A stretch of 64,000 nt of DNA from Tahibacter soli (GCF_025717065.2 NZ_JAOVZO020000019.1:186001-250000); one strand, 5' to 3'; shown: positions 7,652 to 17,062, counted from the stretch's first letter. A program made the numbers and translations. The notes: generated by a model from the sequence alone, not told the origin.

Positions 7652-10492
7652 ATGAAGACGATGAAAACCACCGCCTCGCTCGTCGGCCTCGCGACCGCCC
7701 TCCTCCTCGGCGCGAATGCCGCGCAGGCGACGATCGGCGCGCTCGACAACGTGCCGGCCGCGACGCTGCTGCTGCCTTATTTCGACGTCGACCCGGCCAA
7801 TCCCGCCGCGTCGCGCACCGTGCTGACCGTCGGCAACCGCGCGACGACCGAGACCCTCGCCAACGTCGTGCTGTGGACCGACCGCGGCGTGCCGACGTAC
7901 CGCTTCAACGTGCGCCTGCCGGCGAACGGCGTCGCCGAAATCGACGTCGCGGAACTTTTTGCCAACGGTACTTTGCCGCAAACCGCGGCCGGCGGCTTCG
8001 CCTCGTGCGCGGCGAGCCTGCCGCCGGCGCCGCTCGACGCGGCGACGCTCGCGGGCCTGCGCAACGCGCATTCGGGACAGGCGTCGACGCTGCTCGGCGG
8101 CCAGTGCGGCAGCACCGCGCTCGGCGACGCGCACGCGCGCGGCTACGCGACGATCGACGTCGTGGCCAGTTGCGCCCCGGCCGTGCCCGGCGACACCGGC
8201 TACTTCGTGCAGGGCGGCGCCGGCATCGCGCGCAACGCGAACGTGCTGTGGGGCGAGCAGTCGACGTTCAACGTCGCAACCGGCACGGCGATCGGCGACG
8301 CGCTCGTGCACATCGAAGCCGACGGCGCGAACGCGGCGACCACCGGCGCGTCGTACACGTTCTACGGCCGCCGCAACGCCGGCAGCAGCGCGGACAACCG
8401 CGAACGCCTGCCGACGCGCTGGATGGGCCGCTATTCGCTGCAGGACACGATCTTCCGCACGCAGGCGCAGGTGTGGCGCGATCCCGGCGCGGTCGCGCCG
8501 TTCGCGTGCGCGGCGCCGCCGGCCGGCCTGTCGCAGTACGAGGTCATCGCGTTCGACCACCAGGAAGAGGTCTCCGACATCAGCCAGGCCACGACGCTGC
8601 CGCTCGCGGCGCAGTCGGTGAACCTCGCCGACCCGGCGCGCTCGACGATCCCGTACGCGCAAGGCTTCGTGTTCTACAACCTCAACCTCGCCGACGACGT
8701 ACCGCCGTTCGCGCGCGACAACCAGAGCCACGTCAGCCACGTCTACTCGGCGCTGAGCGGCGATTCGGGCAAGTCGGCCGTCTGGCCGAGCCCGCTCGAC
8801 TACAACCTCAACGTCGCTCTGCGCCTGTGTTCCGACGGCATCGACAACGACGGCGACGGGCTGATCGACTGGCCGAACGATCCGGGCTGCTCCGGTCCGA
8901 ACGACACCAGCGAAGGCGCGATCTGCTCCGACGGCATCGACAACGACGGCGACGGCCTCGCCGACTACCCGGCCGACCCGGGCTGCGGCGCGCCGTCATG
9001 GGACATCGAAAACCCCGAGTGCAACGACGGCGCCGACAACGACGGCGACGGCCAGACCGACTTCCCGAACGACCCCGAGTGCTCGACCGCGCACGACCGC
9101 ATCGAGAGCTTCACCTCGCCGTGCGACGACGGCATCGACAACGACAACGACGGCCTCGTCGACTGGCCGGCCGACCCGGGCTGCCTGTCCGTCAACTATC
9201 CGCGCGAAAACTACGGGCAGTGCGACGACGGCATCGACAACGACGGCGACGGCCTGATCGACTATCCGAACGATCCGGGCTGCACCAGCCCGACCGATCC
9301 GATCGAATCGCCGCCCGTTTGCAGCGACGGCCTCGACAACGACGGCGACGGCCTCGTCGACTTCCCGGCCGATCCGGGTTGCGTGAGCGCGCTCGGCAAC
9401 ACCGAATCGCCGCAGTGCAGCGACGGCACCGACAACGACGGCGACGGTCTCGTCGACTTCCCGAACGACCCGGGCTGCACCGGTCCGTCCGATCCGCAGG
9501 AAGGCGGCCCGCAGTGCGACGACGGCGTCGACAACGACGGCGACGGCCTCGTCGACTTCCCGAACGATCCCGGCTGCGCCGACCAGTACGCCAGCAACGA
9601 AGCGCCGCAGTGCAACGACGGCACCGACAACGACGGCGACGGCCTCGTCGACTTCCCGAACGATCCGGGCTGCGCGGCGGCGTCGAGCACCAACGAGCGG
9701 CCGGGCTGCAACGACGGCATCGACAACGACGGCGACGGCCTCGTCGACTTCCCGGCCGATCCGGGCTGCCCGAGCGCATCGGCGAACAACGAGAACACGC
9801 CGCAGTGCGGCGACGGCCTCGACAACGACGGCAACGGCCTGATCGACTACCCGCTCGATCCGGATTGCCAGAGCGCGTTCGACCAGACCGAAGCGCCGGC
9901 GTGCGGCGACGGCGAGGACAACGACGCCGACGGCGCGGTCGACTATCCGGCCGACCTCGGCTGCCAGAGCGCGACCGACCAGACCGAACTCGACGGCGGC
10001 ATCGTGCCGCAATGCGCCGACGGCATCGACAACGACGGCGACGGCGACGTCGACTACCCGGCCGACACCGGCTGCGCCAACGCGGCCGACGACGTCGAAT
10101 TCGCCGTGACCGGCAACGGCGGCATCACGATCGTCGTCACGCCGGCGACGCTCGCGAGCGGCACGGTCAGTCTGCCCTACCCGGCCGTCGTGCTGGCGGC
10201 ATCGGGCGGCCTGTCGCCGTACACGTTCGCGGTCACCGCGGGCGCGCTGCCGCCGGGCATGACGCTCGCGCCGGACGGCACGCTTTCGGGTACGCCCTCG
10301 CAGGTCGGCGCGTTCGCGTTCACCGTGACGGCGACCGACCTCAACGACTTCACCGGCACGCGCAACTACGTGCTGACGATCGGCCTGCGCTCGCTCGCGA
10401 CGCCGGTGCCGTTCGTCTCGCCCGCGACGCTCGCGCTGCTGGCACTGGCGTTCGCGTTCGCCGCGTATGCCGCGCGACGACGCCGCGCGTAA
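7652..10492 (+). CDS. Secreted Cys/Asp-repeat protein with Ig-like domain and membrane tail (protein B, copy 2)
   Basis: A 946-aa paralogue of the protein at 2251. It has a signal peptide (ALLLGANAAQA), the A-type domain, 13 Cys-bracketed DNDGDG repeats (residues 393-817), then a putative Ig domain (GLSPYTFAVTAGALPPGMTL). The C-terminus is TPVPFVSPATLALLALAF...ARRRRA, a hydrophobic helix with an Arg cluster. The Pro-containing motif before it is more degenerate than in copy 1, so recognition by an IPTL-type exosortase is less certain. The extra two repeats relative to copy 1 suggest expansion by recombination. An AGGA site precedes the start; a strong terminator follows. Confidence 0.8.
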   Translation: MKTMKTTASLVGLATALLLGANAAQATIGALDNVPAATLLLPYFDVDPANPAASRTVLTVGNRATTETLANVVLWTDRGVPTYRFNVRLPANGVAEIDVAELFANGTLPQTAAGGFASCAASLPPAPLDAATLAGLRNAHSGQASTLLGGQCGSTALGDAHARGYATIDVVASCAPAVPGDTGYFVQGGAGIARNANVLWGEQSTFNVATGTAIGDALVHIEADGANAATTGASYTFYGRRNAGSSADNRERLPTRWMGRYSLQDTIFRTQAQVWRDPGAVAPFACAAPPAGLSQYEVIAFDHQEEVSDISQATTLPLAAQSVNLADPARSTIPYAQGFVFYNLNLADDVPPFARDNQSHVSHVYSALSGDSGKSAVWPSPLDYNLNVALRLCSDGIDNDGDGLIDWPNDPGCSGPNDTSEGAICSDGIDNDGDGLADYPADPGCGAPSWDIENPECNDGADNDGDGQTDFPNDPECSTAHDRIESFTSPCDDGIDNDNDGLVDWPADPGCLSVNYPRENYGQCDDGIDNDGDGLIDYPNDPGCTSPTDPIESPPVCSDGLDNDGDGLVDFPADPGCVSALGNTESPQCSDGTDNDGDGLVDFPNDPGCTGPSDPQEGGPQCDDGVDNDGDGLVDFPNDPGCADQYASNEAPQCNDGTDNDGDGLVDFPNDPGCAAASSTNERPGCNDGIDNDGDGLVDFPADPGCPSASANNENTPQCGDGLDNDGNGLIDYPLDPDCQSAFDQTEAPACGDGEDNDADGAVDYPADLGCQSATDQTELDGGIVPQCADGIDNDGDGDVDYPADTGCANAADDVEFAVTGNGGITIVVTPATLASGTVSLPYPAVVLAASGGLSPYTFAVTAGALPPGMTLAPDGTLSGTPSQVGAFAFTVTATDLNDFTGTRNYVLTIGLRSLATPVPFVSPATLALLALAFAFAAYAARRRRA
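8828..10102 (+). repeat. 13 tandem coding repeats, Cys-bracketed DNDGDG type
   Basis: Thirteen units of about 32-37 codons inside gene B copy 2, with consensus CnDGtDNDGDGLVDFPnDPGC plus an acidic linker. Central units are the most alike, pointing to recent internal homogenisation. The last two units diverge (DNDADG, DNDGDGDVD). Confidence 0.85.
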
Positions 10493-10512
10493 AGCCACGC
10501 GACGATCCATCG

Positions 10513-10541
10513 AGCCCCCGGGAAACCGGGGGCTTTCGTTT
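10513..10541 (+). terminator. Intrinsic terminator after gene B copy 2
   Basis: An 8-bp perfect stem GCCCCCGG / CCGGGGGC with a GAAA tetraloop, followed by TTTCGTTT. It separates the A2-B2 unit from the downstream C2 lipoprotein gene, so C2 probably has its own promoter. Confidence 0.85.
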
Positions 10542-10573
10542 ATGCTGGTGCGCCGCCACCGGAAACCTCCGCA

Positions 10574-11926
10574 ATGCCGATCCGATCGCTGCTGCCGGCC
10601 GTGACGTTCGCCGTGCTCGTCGCCGGCTGCGCCGCGACAACGACGAAACCGCGAACCGACGCCGATCCGGTCGCAGAACGCGCGCGCGCCGCGCAGCCGG
10701 CGTGCGCGGCGTCGACCGTCGCCGCGCAACCGCGCTACGCCGCCGAGCCGTACGACAGCGGCCTGCCGGCGGCCGGCCAGTGGCGCGACCGCTTCGACGT
10801 CGCCGACATGAACGGCGACGGGATCGCCGACATCGTGCACGGCCCCGCGCGCAAGAGCCGCGGCACGCCCGCGATCTTCCTCGGCGACGGCGCGGGACAT
10901 TTCTCCTTGTGGAAAGACGCGCATTTCCCGGCGCTGCCGTACGACTATGGCGCGATCGTCGCCGCAGACTTCAACCGCGACGGCCGCGCGGACGTCGCGC
11001 TCGCCGCGCATCTGCGCGGCTTCGCCACGCTCGTCGCCGACGGCGGCGGGCAGTTCGCGCCGTGGGGCGAAGGCCTCGCACTGTACGCGCCGACGCAGAC
11101 CGTCGACACGCCGATCTTCACGTCGCGCAACCTCGCGGCGGTCGACTGGAACGGCGACGGGGCGACCGATCTCGTCGCCTTGAACGAAGGCCCGTCGCGT
11201 TTCGTCGCCGGCACGCTGCGCGAAGCGTTCGCCATCTGGCTCAACCGCAACGGCGGCTGGGAACGCGTACGGCCGGAGAACGCCCTCGACACGTACGGCG
11301 ACGCGCTGGCGATCGGCGACATCGACGGCGACGGCCGCCCCGACGCGCTGATCGGCACGCAGGTGCCCGGCATGCGCATGACGCTGCTGATGAACGACGG
11401 CCGCGCGTACCGGCCCGCCGAGCTGCGCTCGGTGCCGCTCTCCGCGACGGTCAGCGCCGTCGCGCTGCACGACTTCGACGGCGACGGCCGCGCCGAACCG
11501 GTGGACGCGTCGCTCGCGGTCGCCGGCGGGCGCTGGTGCGCGTCGCTGCAGCACGTCGCAATACCGGCGCGCGGCGGCGAACGCTACACCGTGCTGTCCG
11601 GCGACGCGTCGCGCGATCCGTTCGTCGCGATCGCCGTCGGCGACGTCGCGGGTTCGGGCCGCGGCGGCGACGTCGTCGCCGTGCGCGCGAGCGGCGGCGC
11701 GTTCGTGTTCCGGCGCGAACGCGACCGCTTCGTGCGCGACGTCGACATCGCCCCGCCCGAGCGCTACGCGCACTGCCACGCGTTCGACGCGAAGCTCGTA
11801 CCGGTGCGCGGCGGCGCACGGCTCGTCGTCAGCTACGCTGGCGACGACGACGGTTCGGGCGGGCCGCAGTGCGCCGGCGGCGGCGGATTCGCCGCGTGGA
11901 CGCTCGCGCCGAAGGACGCGCCGTGA
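10574..11926 (+). CDS. FG-GAP/VCBS repeat lipoprotein (protein C, copy 2)
   Basis: 450 aa with a textbook lipoprotein signal (FAVLVAGC, lipobox Cys at residue 19). Repeated DMNGDGIADIV, DFNRDGRADVA, DWNGDGATDLV, DIDGDGRPDAL and DFDGDGRAEPV blocks mark an FG-GAP beta-propeller with calcium loops. It is collinear with the protein at 5017 (shared GLPA.GQWRD.FD.ADMNG and ...DYG). Unlike copy 1, its stop overlaps the GTG start of the O-antigen-ligase-like gene (GTGA at 11923), so the two are translationally coupled. This suggests a role linked to a surface glycan, an inference from position only. Confidence 0.8.
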   Translation: MPIRSLLPAVTFAVLVAGCAATTTKPRTDADPVAERARAAQPACAASTVAAQPRYAAEPYDSGLPAAGQWRDRFDVADMNGDGIADIVHGPARKSRGTPAIFLGDGAGHFSLWKDAHFPALPYDYGAIVAADFNRDGRADVALAAHLRGFATLVADGGGQFAPWGEGLALYAPTQTVDTPIFTSRNLAAVDWNGDGATDLVALNEGPSRFVAGTLREAFAIWLNRNGGWERVRPENALDTYGDALAIGDIDGDGRPDALIGTQVPGMRMTLLMNDGRAYRPAELRSVPLSATVSAVALHDFDGDGRAEPVDASLAVAGGRWCASLQHVAIPARGGERYTVLSGDASRDPFVAIAVGDVAGSGRGGDVVAVRASGGAFVFRRERDRFVRDVDIAPPERYAHCHAFDAKLVPVRGGARLVVSYAGDDDGSGGPQCAGGGGFAAWTLAPKDAP

Positions 11927-13179
11927 GCGCCGCTCGCGACCGAGCGATCGTCTGGGCGATCGGCATCGCGCTCGTCGGCAGCGCCTGGCTGCTCGACCCC
12001 GGTGCGCAAGCGGGCTTCGACGCGCCCAAGCGCTTCGCCGTGCTCGCGGCGGCGGCGTTCGGACTCGTGGCGCTCGCCTGGCCGCTCGCGCTGCCCGCGT
12101 GGCGCGCGTGGTCGCGGCCGGCGCGGCTCGCGGCCCTGTTCGCCGCGCTCGCGGCGGTCGGCCTCGTACTGGCGACGATCGCGGCGGAGCAGCCCGACGT
12201 CGCCCGCGACGCCTTGCGCACGCTCGCGCTGTACGCCGTGTTCGTGCCGCTCGGCGCGGCGCTGGCGTCGAGTACGCGCGTCGCCGCGGTCGCCGCCGTC
12301 GCGATCGGCGTCAACGCGCTGCTGTCGCTCGCGCAGGCCGGCGGCCTCGCATTGCCGATTCCCCTCGCGCAGCTCGGCGGGCGCTACCCGACCGGTGCGC
12401 TGCTCGGCAACGAAGCCTACGTCGCGATCGCGTGCGCGCTGCTCGCCGCGGCCTGCGTCGCGGTCGCGCTGAACGCGACGTCGCGGCGCGTGCGGTTCGG
12501 CGCGATCGCGCTCGTCGCCGTCGCCGTCGCGACGATCGCGGTCAACCGGCAGATCACCGCATCGGTCGCGCTCGCGGCCGGCGTCGTCGCGATCGTCGCG
12601 GTGCGCTTGAACGCGGGCAGGCTCGTGCCGGTCGGCGCCGGCATCGTCGCGCTCGCGCTCGCGACGGCCGCCGTGCCGGTCTTGCGCGGCGCGACGTGGG
12701 GCGCGCTGCCGTTCGGCGTCGAGACGTACCAGCGCACGACGACGTACCGGCTCGGCGCGTGGGCCGCGGCCGACGAAATGATCGCGGCGCGCCCGTGGAC
12801 CGGCTACGGGCCGGGAAGCTACGCGGCGCAGGCGCAGCCGCACCGGCTCGCCGCCGAGCTGCGCCTGCGCGAACGCCTCATTCCGCCGCCGCCGTCGTCG
12901 GCGTTCGTCTACGCGCACCAGGACTATCTGCAGCTCGCCGCCGAAGCGGGCCTGCCGACGCTCGCCGTCCTGCTCGCATCGCTCGCGCTCGTGCTCGGGC
13001 GATTGCTGAGAATCGCGCGTTCGCCGGGGCCGCCCGAAGCGCTCGCGCTCGTCGGCGTGCTCGTCGCCGGCGCGGTCGCGGCGCTCGCGTGGTTTCCGCT
13101 GCAGATTCCGCTCGTCGCGGTCGTGCTGCTGGTCGCGGCGGGGCGCGCCTGGCGCGTCGTCGCGGAGGATCGCGCATGA
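11923..13179 (+). CDS. O-antigen ligase / Wzy family membrane protein
   Basis: About 418 aa with around ten hydrophobic segments. The GTG start overlaps the upstream stop. A periplasmic-loop signature TYRLGAW..ADEMIAARPWTGYGPGSY, followed by YAHQDYLQLAAEAGLPT, is the hallmark of the Wzy_C (PF04932) family, whose members ligate or polymerise lipid-linked glycans on the periplasmic face. The family also includes protein glycosylation ligases, so the acceptor (lipid A or protein) cannot be decided. The following gene overlaps by ATGA (13176-13179), giving a three-gene coupled unit with the FG-GAP lipoprotein. Confidence 0.75.
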   Translation: MSAARDRAIVWAIGIALVGSAWLLDPGAQAGFDAPKRFAVLAAAAFGLVALAWPLALPAWRAWSRPARLAALFAALAAVGLVLATIAAEQPDVARDALRTLALYAVFVPLGAALASSTRVAAVAAVAIGVNALLSLAQAGGLALPIPLAQLGGRYPTGALLGNEAYVAIACALLAAACVAVALNATSRRVRFGAIALVAVAVATIAVNRQITASVALAAGVVAIVAVRLNAGRLVPVGAGIVALALATAAVPVLRGATWGALPFGVETYQRTTTYRLGAWAAADEMIAARPWTGYGPGSYAAQAQPHRLAAELRLRERLIPPPPSSAFVYAHQDYLQLAAEAGLPTLAVLLASLALVLGRLLRIARSPGPPEALALVGVLVAGAVAALAWFPLQIPLVAVVLLVAAGRAWRVVAEDRA

Positions 13180-13694
13180 AGCTCGTCGTACGCATCGTCG
13201 TCGTGATCGTCGCGGCGTTGCTGCTGTGGCCGGAAGTGCCGCGCTATCGCGCCGAACGGCTGCTCGCCGACGCGAACGCGCGGCTCGAACGCGTGCTGCG
13301 CGGCGCGGAACCGGCGGCGACGGCCGTCGCGTCGGTGCAGGCGGCCGACGATGCGGCACGCCGCGCGGCGGAAGGACTGCCGCCGGAGCCGAGGCCGGCG
13401 CTCGCGCGGTCGATCGCGCTGATCATGACGCGGCAGCCCGACGCGGCGGTCGCGGTGCTGAACGACGCGATCGCGCGCGGCGAACGGCCGGAGCTGACGA
13501 TCAACCTCGGCCGCGCCCGCGCCGCGCTCGGCGACGAAGCGGGCGCGCGGCGCGCGTACCTGCGCACGGCGTGGGCGGCGCCGAGCGCCGTCGGCACGCT
13601 GCCGCAGTCGATGCGGCAGTCGGTGCTCGACGAGGTGGCGGCGCTCGAGGCGAAGCTGCGGGCGGGCGAGCTGCGCGAAGTGCCAGCGCTGTAG
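13176..13694 (+). CDS. Small TPR-like membrane-anchored protein
   Basis: 172 aa, start overlapping the ligase stop (ATGA). Residues 4-18 are hydrophobic (VVRIVVVIVAALLLW) and likely anchor the protein; the rest is helical with Ala/Arg-rich TPR-like helices (PDAAVAVLNDAIARGERPE, INLGRARAALGDEAGARRAY). Wzy/O-antigen ligases are often followed by a TPR partner, sometimes fused to it, so a helper role for the upstream ligase is plausible. No catalytic motif is visible. Confidence 0.65.
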   Translation: MKLVVRIVVVIVAALLLWPEVPRYRAERLLADANARLERVLRGAEPAATAVASVQAADDAARRAAEGLPPEPRPALARSIALIMTRQPDAAVAVLNDAIARGERPELTINLGRARAALGDEAGARRAYLRTAWAAPSAVGTLPQSMRQSVLDEVAALEAKLRAGELREVPAL

Positions 13695-13780
13695 CGCACG
13701 CGCTCGCGGGTGCCCGGCGACGCGTCCGCATCGGCACGTCGATGTGCGAAGCTGCGGGCATCGCACACCCGGAAACCGAC

Positions 13781-14350
13781 ATGCACGGCAAGAACCTCGC
13801 ACGAACGGCCGCCGCCGCGATGATGCTCGCACCGATCGGCGCGGCGCTCGCGGACGAACCGTTGTCCGCGCAAGACCCTTGCAATTTTCACGCGTCGATG
13901 CCGCTGCTCGAACGCGGCGTTTACGACAATTACACTTACGCGGAAAGAGCGCACGATGCGGCGACCGAGAGCGCCCGGCTGGCCGCGGGCGTGCGCATCG
14001 AGATCGTCAGCAGCGGCTGCGTCGACAGCAGCGCGCGCACCTACACGCTGACCTATACCGGCACCGCACTGCCCGAACGCACGCTCGCGCAATGGGCCGG
14101 CGTCGCGCAACACGAGCTCGGCGCGCTGCGGCTCGCCGAGGGTGCGAAGGACGAGACGCGCGGCATCGTCGCCTACGCAGGCGCCGTTGCGGCGGCGCGC
14201 GAGACCGGCGACAAGGTCGTGCGCTGCGCCGACGACACGGCGCCGACCGACGGTGAATGCGCCTGGCGCACCGGCGGCAGCCGCGGCATCGAAGTTCGCC
14301 GGGAACCGGGCGGCGTTCGGGTCGTTCTTACCGAAGAGAGCAGCCGCTGA
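13781..14350 (+). CDS. Secreted protein of unknown function
   Basis: 189 aa. I choose the ATG at 13781 because a GGAA site lies about 7 bp upstream and a signal peptide follows at once (ARTAAAAMMLAPIGAALA, cleavage near residue 25). The mature protein has a few Cys residues (DPCNF, SGCVD, VVRCADD, GECAW) that could form two disulfides, and a TYTLTYTGTALPERTLAQW strand-rich stretch. I recognise no domain. It stands alone, 86 bp after the TPR gene. Confidence 0.6.
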   Translation: MHGKNLARTAAAAMMLAPIGAALADEPLSAQDPCNFHASMPLLERGVYDNYTYAERAHDAATESARLAAGVRIEIVSSGCVDSSARTYTLTYTGTALPERTLAQWAGVAQHELGALRLAEGAKDETRGIVAYAGAVAAARETGDKVVRCADDTAPTDGECAWRTGGSRGIEVRREPGGVRVVLTEESSR

Positions 14351-14533
14351 CGCGACGACCGCAGGCAGTATCCGTCGCGCGAGGCGCCGACGATCGCGCG
14401 GATAGCGCCGCACATCCACCACGCGCAAGCTATCAACGCCACGGCGCCGAGCCCGATCGCAACGCCGCGGCCGCCGGTTCGAGTTCGCCATGAGATTTTC
14501 TCTGTCGATGGTTGACGGGAACGCCGCGCCGGG

Positions 14534-14562
14534 CGCCGCACCGGGGTCGGGCCGGTGCGGCG
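14534..14562. terminator. Terminator-like hairpin
   Basis: A perfect 11-bp stem CGCCGCACCGG / CCGGTGCGGCG with a 7-base loop lies just past the 3' end of the minus-strand beta-helix gene and beyond the plus-strand gene ending at 14350. There is no U-tract; it may act on both strands. The rest of 14351-14533 shows nothing convincing. Confidence 0.5.
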
Positions 14563-14569
14563 CGCGCGC

Positions 14570-17062
14570 TCAGTTGAAACCGCTCTGGAATATTCGGTCC
14601 AACTGCGCATTGCCCGTCGCGAAGCACGTGCCGATCTCCGACGTGTTGCCGGCGGCGTCGGTCGCGGCAAGGCCGATCAGCGGATTGCCCGAGAGCGTGG
14701 GCAGAACGACGTTGATCTTCAGCGCGCCGGCCGGTGCCGGCAGCGTCACCTGCGCGGTGCCGATGAATGCCTGGGCATGCGGCCGGCCACCCGCCGGCGT
14801 CGTGTTGTCGCATCGCGGCGAGAAATACGCGTCGATCCGGTACGTGCCGGGCGGCGCGTCGAGCGAGGCGCTCACCGTGGCGGCGACATCGGTGACCGAA
14901 GCGCCCGACGCCGCCCCGATCAGCAGCGCGGTCGCGATCGGAAAATTCTGCAGATGGTTGGCGCCGTCGTCGCCGTCGCCCGCGTCGTTGGCCAGCGGAC
15001 CCGCGGCGCCCAGGTCGATGTCCATGCCGTTGTTGCTGGCGCCGTTGTCATAGATGAGATTGGTGCGCACCGCGTTGTTGCTGCCGCTCTCGATCAGCAC
15101 GCCGCCCTGCAGCATGTTGCGGATGGTGTTGGCGTAGAAGCTGCCGCTGACGTTGCTGGCAGCCGGCGCGCCGATGGTGTTGTTGCTGCCGTTGCCGCTC
15201 ACGCGCACGCCGGCGCCGCTGAAGAAACCGCCGCCGCCGAGCGTGTAGCCGATGCGGTTGCGCTGGATCACGTGATGGCTGCTGCCGTTGATCCAGATCG
15301 CGTCGTTGCTGTTGCCGACGATGCGGTTGCGGTCGACCAGGCAGCCGCTGCCGGCGAGGTTGATGCCGGTGAAGTTCGGGAGCGCGGTGTTGCCGTTCGC
15401 CGCGACGCCGATGAGATTGTTGACGATCTGGCAGCGGTCGGTGCTGCTCGACACGGTGCCCGCGACGTTGATGCCCGAGAAATCGGCCCCGCCGATCACG
15501 TTGCGGTCGGCCAGGTTGTTGCCGCCGACGATCAGGCTGCCGCTCGCGTTGACGCCGATCGAGATGGCCGAGAGGCTCGCGCCCGGCAGCGGCACGCCGG
15601 CGACGCTGCCGCCGAACTGGTTGCCGGCGATCACATGGTTGCTGCCGCCCAGCAGCATCACCGGCTGGCTGAAACCGCCGAGGCCGACGCCGCGCAGGGT
15701 CAGCGAGCCGACCGTCGCGCCCGCGGGCACGTTGAAGCCGTACGGCAACGTGCCGCTGGCGGGCTTGAGCACCACGCACAGGTCGGCGTCGAACGTATCG
15801 GCGCTGGCGTTGACGCTGGACCCGGGCTGCGTCGTGCCGTCGACGATGACCGGCGTGAGGATCTGCGGCAGCGCGCTCGCCAGCGCGATCGTGCGCGGGC
15901 AGTTGCCCGGAATGTTGAACGTTATGGTTGCGGGGTTCGACGACACGTTCGCCTGCGTGATCGCGTCGCGCAGCGAACCGACGCCGCTGTCGGCCGTGGT
16001 GATCACCGAATACTGCGTGGCGTCGTTGAACGCCGATTCGAACGCGCCGCGGTCGGGCGCGCTGCCGAGCCAGCGCGTGTGACCGAGAATATCGGTCGCC
16101 GACAATCCGCCCGGGAAGATCGCGGTGCCGGAGTTCACGGCGGTCGAATCGCCCTGCAGCAGGTAATTGCCGCTGAAGGGATCGACCCATAGCGGCGTCG
16201 TCTGTATCGCGGCCACGGTCGTGCCGGCCGCGCCGTTGCGGTTGAGCGAGAAGAACGTGCTGTTGATCATGTTGATGGTGGCCATCGAGACCGAATCGAT
16301 CCCCGCGGTCTGCACCGACGACCACACGATGCTGTTGGCGAACGATGCGTCGCCTTCATGCGTGCTCGCGTCGCCCTCGAGGCAGAGCTGCCGATTCGGC
16401 GCGACGTCGATCGTGCTGTTGTTGACGAGCAGCGTGCCGCCTTCCACGAGGTTGACGATCTGCGCGCAGGTGCCGATCGGCATGCCCGAGGGCATCTTGT
16501 CGACCAGCACGTTGTCGAGCGTGACCGAACCGCCGCCGAAAGCGACGAAGTCCAGGGTGGCGCTCGATGCCGGGACGCCGCCGATATGCGTGCGGCTGAC
16601 CTGGATCGTGCCCTGGTCGCCGAACGTGCCGGCGTATATCCGGAACGGATTCGCGTTGACGATGCTCAATCCGTCGATCGCGACGAGGTTGTCCGAGGTT
16701 TTGTTCTGCTGCAGGTGGAGCGCGCCTCCCGACATGTCGATGACGGTTTCGTAGGCGTTGACGATCGCCTTGCGCGCGCTGCAGTCGGCGTTGTAGCCGC
16801 CGAGCAGCGTCGTGGGCCGCGGCAGGTCGACGAAGCGGCCGGTCAACGGGTACGTACCGGTCGCGAAGCGCAGGGTGACGGCGTCGGGCGAGGCAGCCGC
16901 GATCGACAGCGCCGCGTCGAGCGTCGCGTTGGAGTTGACGCACAACGCGATCGCCTGGGCGGCTTTGCCCGACACGATCGACACCAGCGCGAACGACACC
17001 GACAGCAGTCGGCACGCGAGCCGCGAACCGCGGCGCAAAACGACGGAGAAACGGGACGACAT
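14570..17062 (-). CDS. Exported right-handed beta-helix protein with IFxxGF tail
   Basis: 830 aa. The start at 17062 has a GGAAGG site 6 bp upstream and a signal peptide near residues 12-38 (LLSVSFALVSIVSGKAAQA). The N-terminal third resembles a parallel beta-helix (VTLRFATGTYPLTGRFVDL, TLLGGYNADC). The middle starts with SVITTADSGVGSLRDAITQA, the motif of CSLREA-type domains, and continues with many Asn-rich turns (NNLADRNVIGGADF, NRIVGNSNDAIWINGSSHH) typical of pectate-lyase-like coils. The last residues are LDRIFQSGFN, matching the IFxxGFE-type tail of several other exported proteins in the window. A surface adhesin or polysaccharide-binding role is likely; no catalytic site was identified. 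Confidence 0.75.
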   Translation of the reverse strand: MSSRFSVVLRRGSRLACRLLSVSFALVSIVSGKAAQAIALCVNSNATLDAALSIAAASPDAVTLRFATGTYPLTGRFVDLPRPTTLLGGYNADCSARKAIVNAYETVIDMSGGALHLQQNKTSDNLVAIDGLSIVNANPFRIYAGTFGDQGTIQVSRTHIGGVPASSATLDFVAFGGGSVTLDNVLVDKMPSGMPIGTCAQIVNLVEGGTLLVNNSTIDVAPNRQLCLEGDASTHEGDASFANSIVWSSVQTAGIDSVSMATINMINSTFFSLNRNGAAGTTVAAIQTTPLWVDPFSGNYLLQGDSTAVNSGTAIFPGGLSATDILGHTRWLGSAPDRGAFESAFNDATQYSVITTADSGVGSLRDAITQANVSSNPATITFNIPGNCPRTIALASALPQILTPVIVDGTTQPGSSVNASADTFDADLCVVLKPASGTLPYGFNVPAGATVGSLTLRGVGLGGFSQPVMLLGGSNHVIAGNQFGGSVAGVPLPGASLSAISIGVNASGSLIVGGNNLADRNVIGGADFSGINVAGTVSSSTDRCQIVNNLIGVAANGNTALPNFTGINLAGSGCLVDRNRIVGNSNDAIWINGSSHHVIQRNRIGYTLGGGGFFSGAGVRVSGNGSNNTIGAPAASNVSGSFYANTIRNMLQGGVLIESGSNNAVRTNLIYDNGASNNGMDIDLGAAGPLANDAGDGDDGANHLQNFPIATALLIGAASGASVTDVAATVSASLDAPPGTYRIDAYFSPRCDNTTPAGGRPHAQAFIGTAQVTLPAPAGALKINVVLPTLSGNPLIGLAATDAAGNTSEIGTCFATGNAQLDRIFQSGFN

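Noticed and set aside
8996-11779. A 927-codon open frame on the minus strand opposite gene B copy 2
   Set aside because: It is the antisense shadow of the repeat array (Val/Asp/Ala-only composition) and has no domain, signal peptide or ribosome-binding site. The same applies to 2260-4890 and other long minus-strand frames.
14173-14670. Minus-strand frame with a hydrophobic stretch (GVAIGLGAVALIACAWW)
   Set aside because: It overlaps the 3' end of a better-supported plus-strand gene, lacks a start with a ribosome-binding site, and its flanks are Arg/Pro-rich as in shadow frames.
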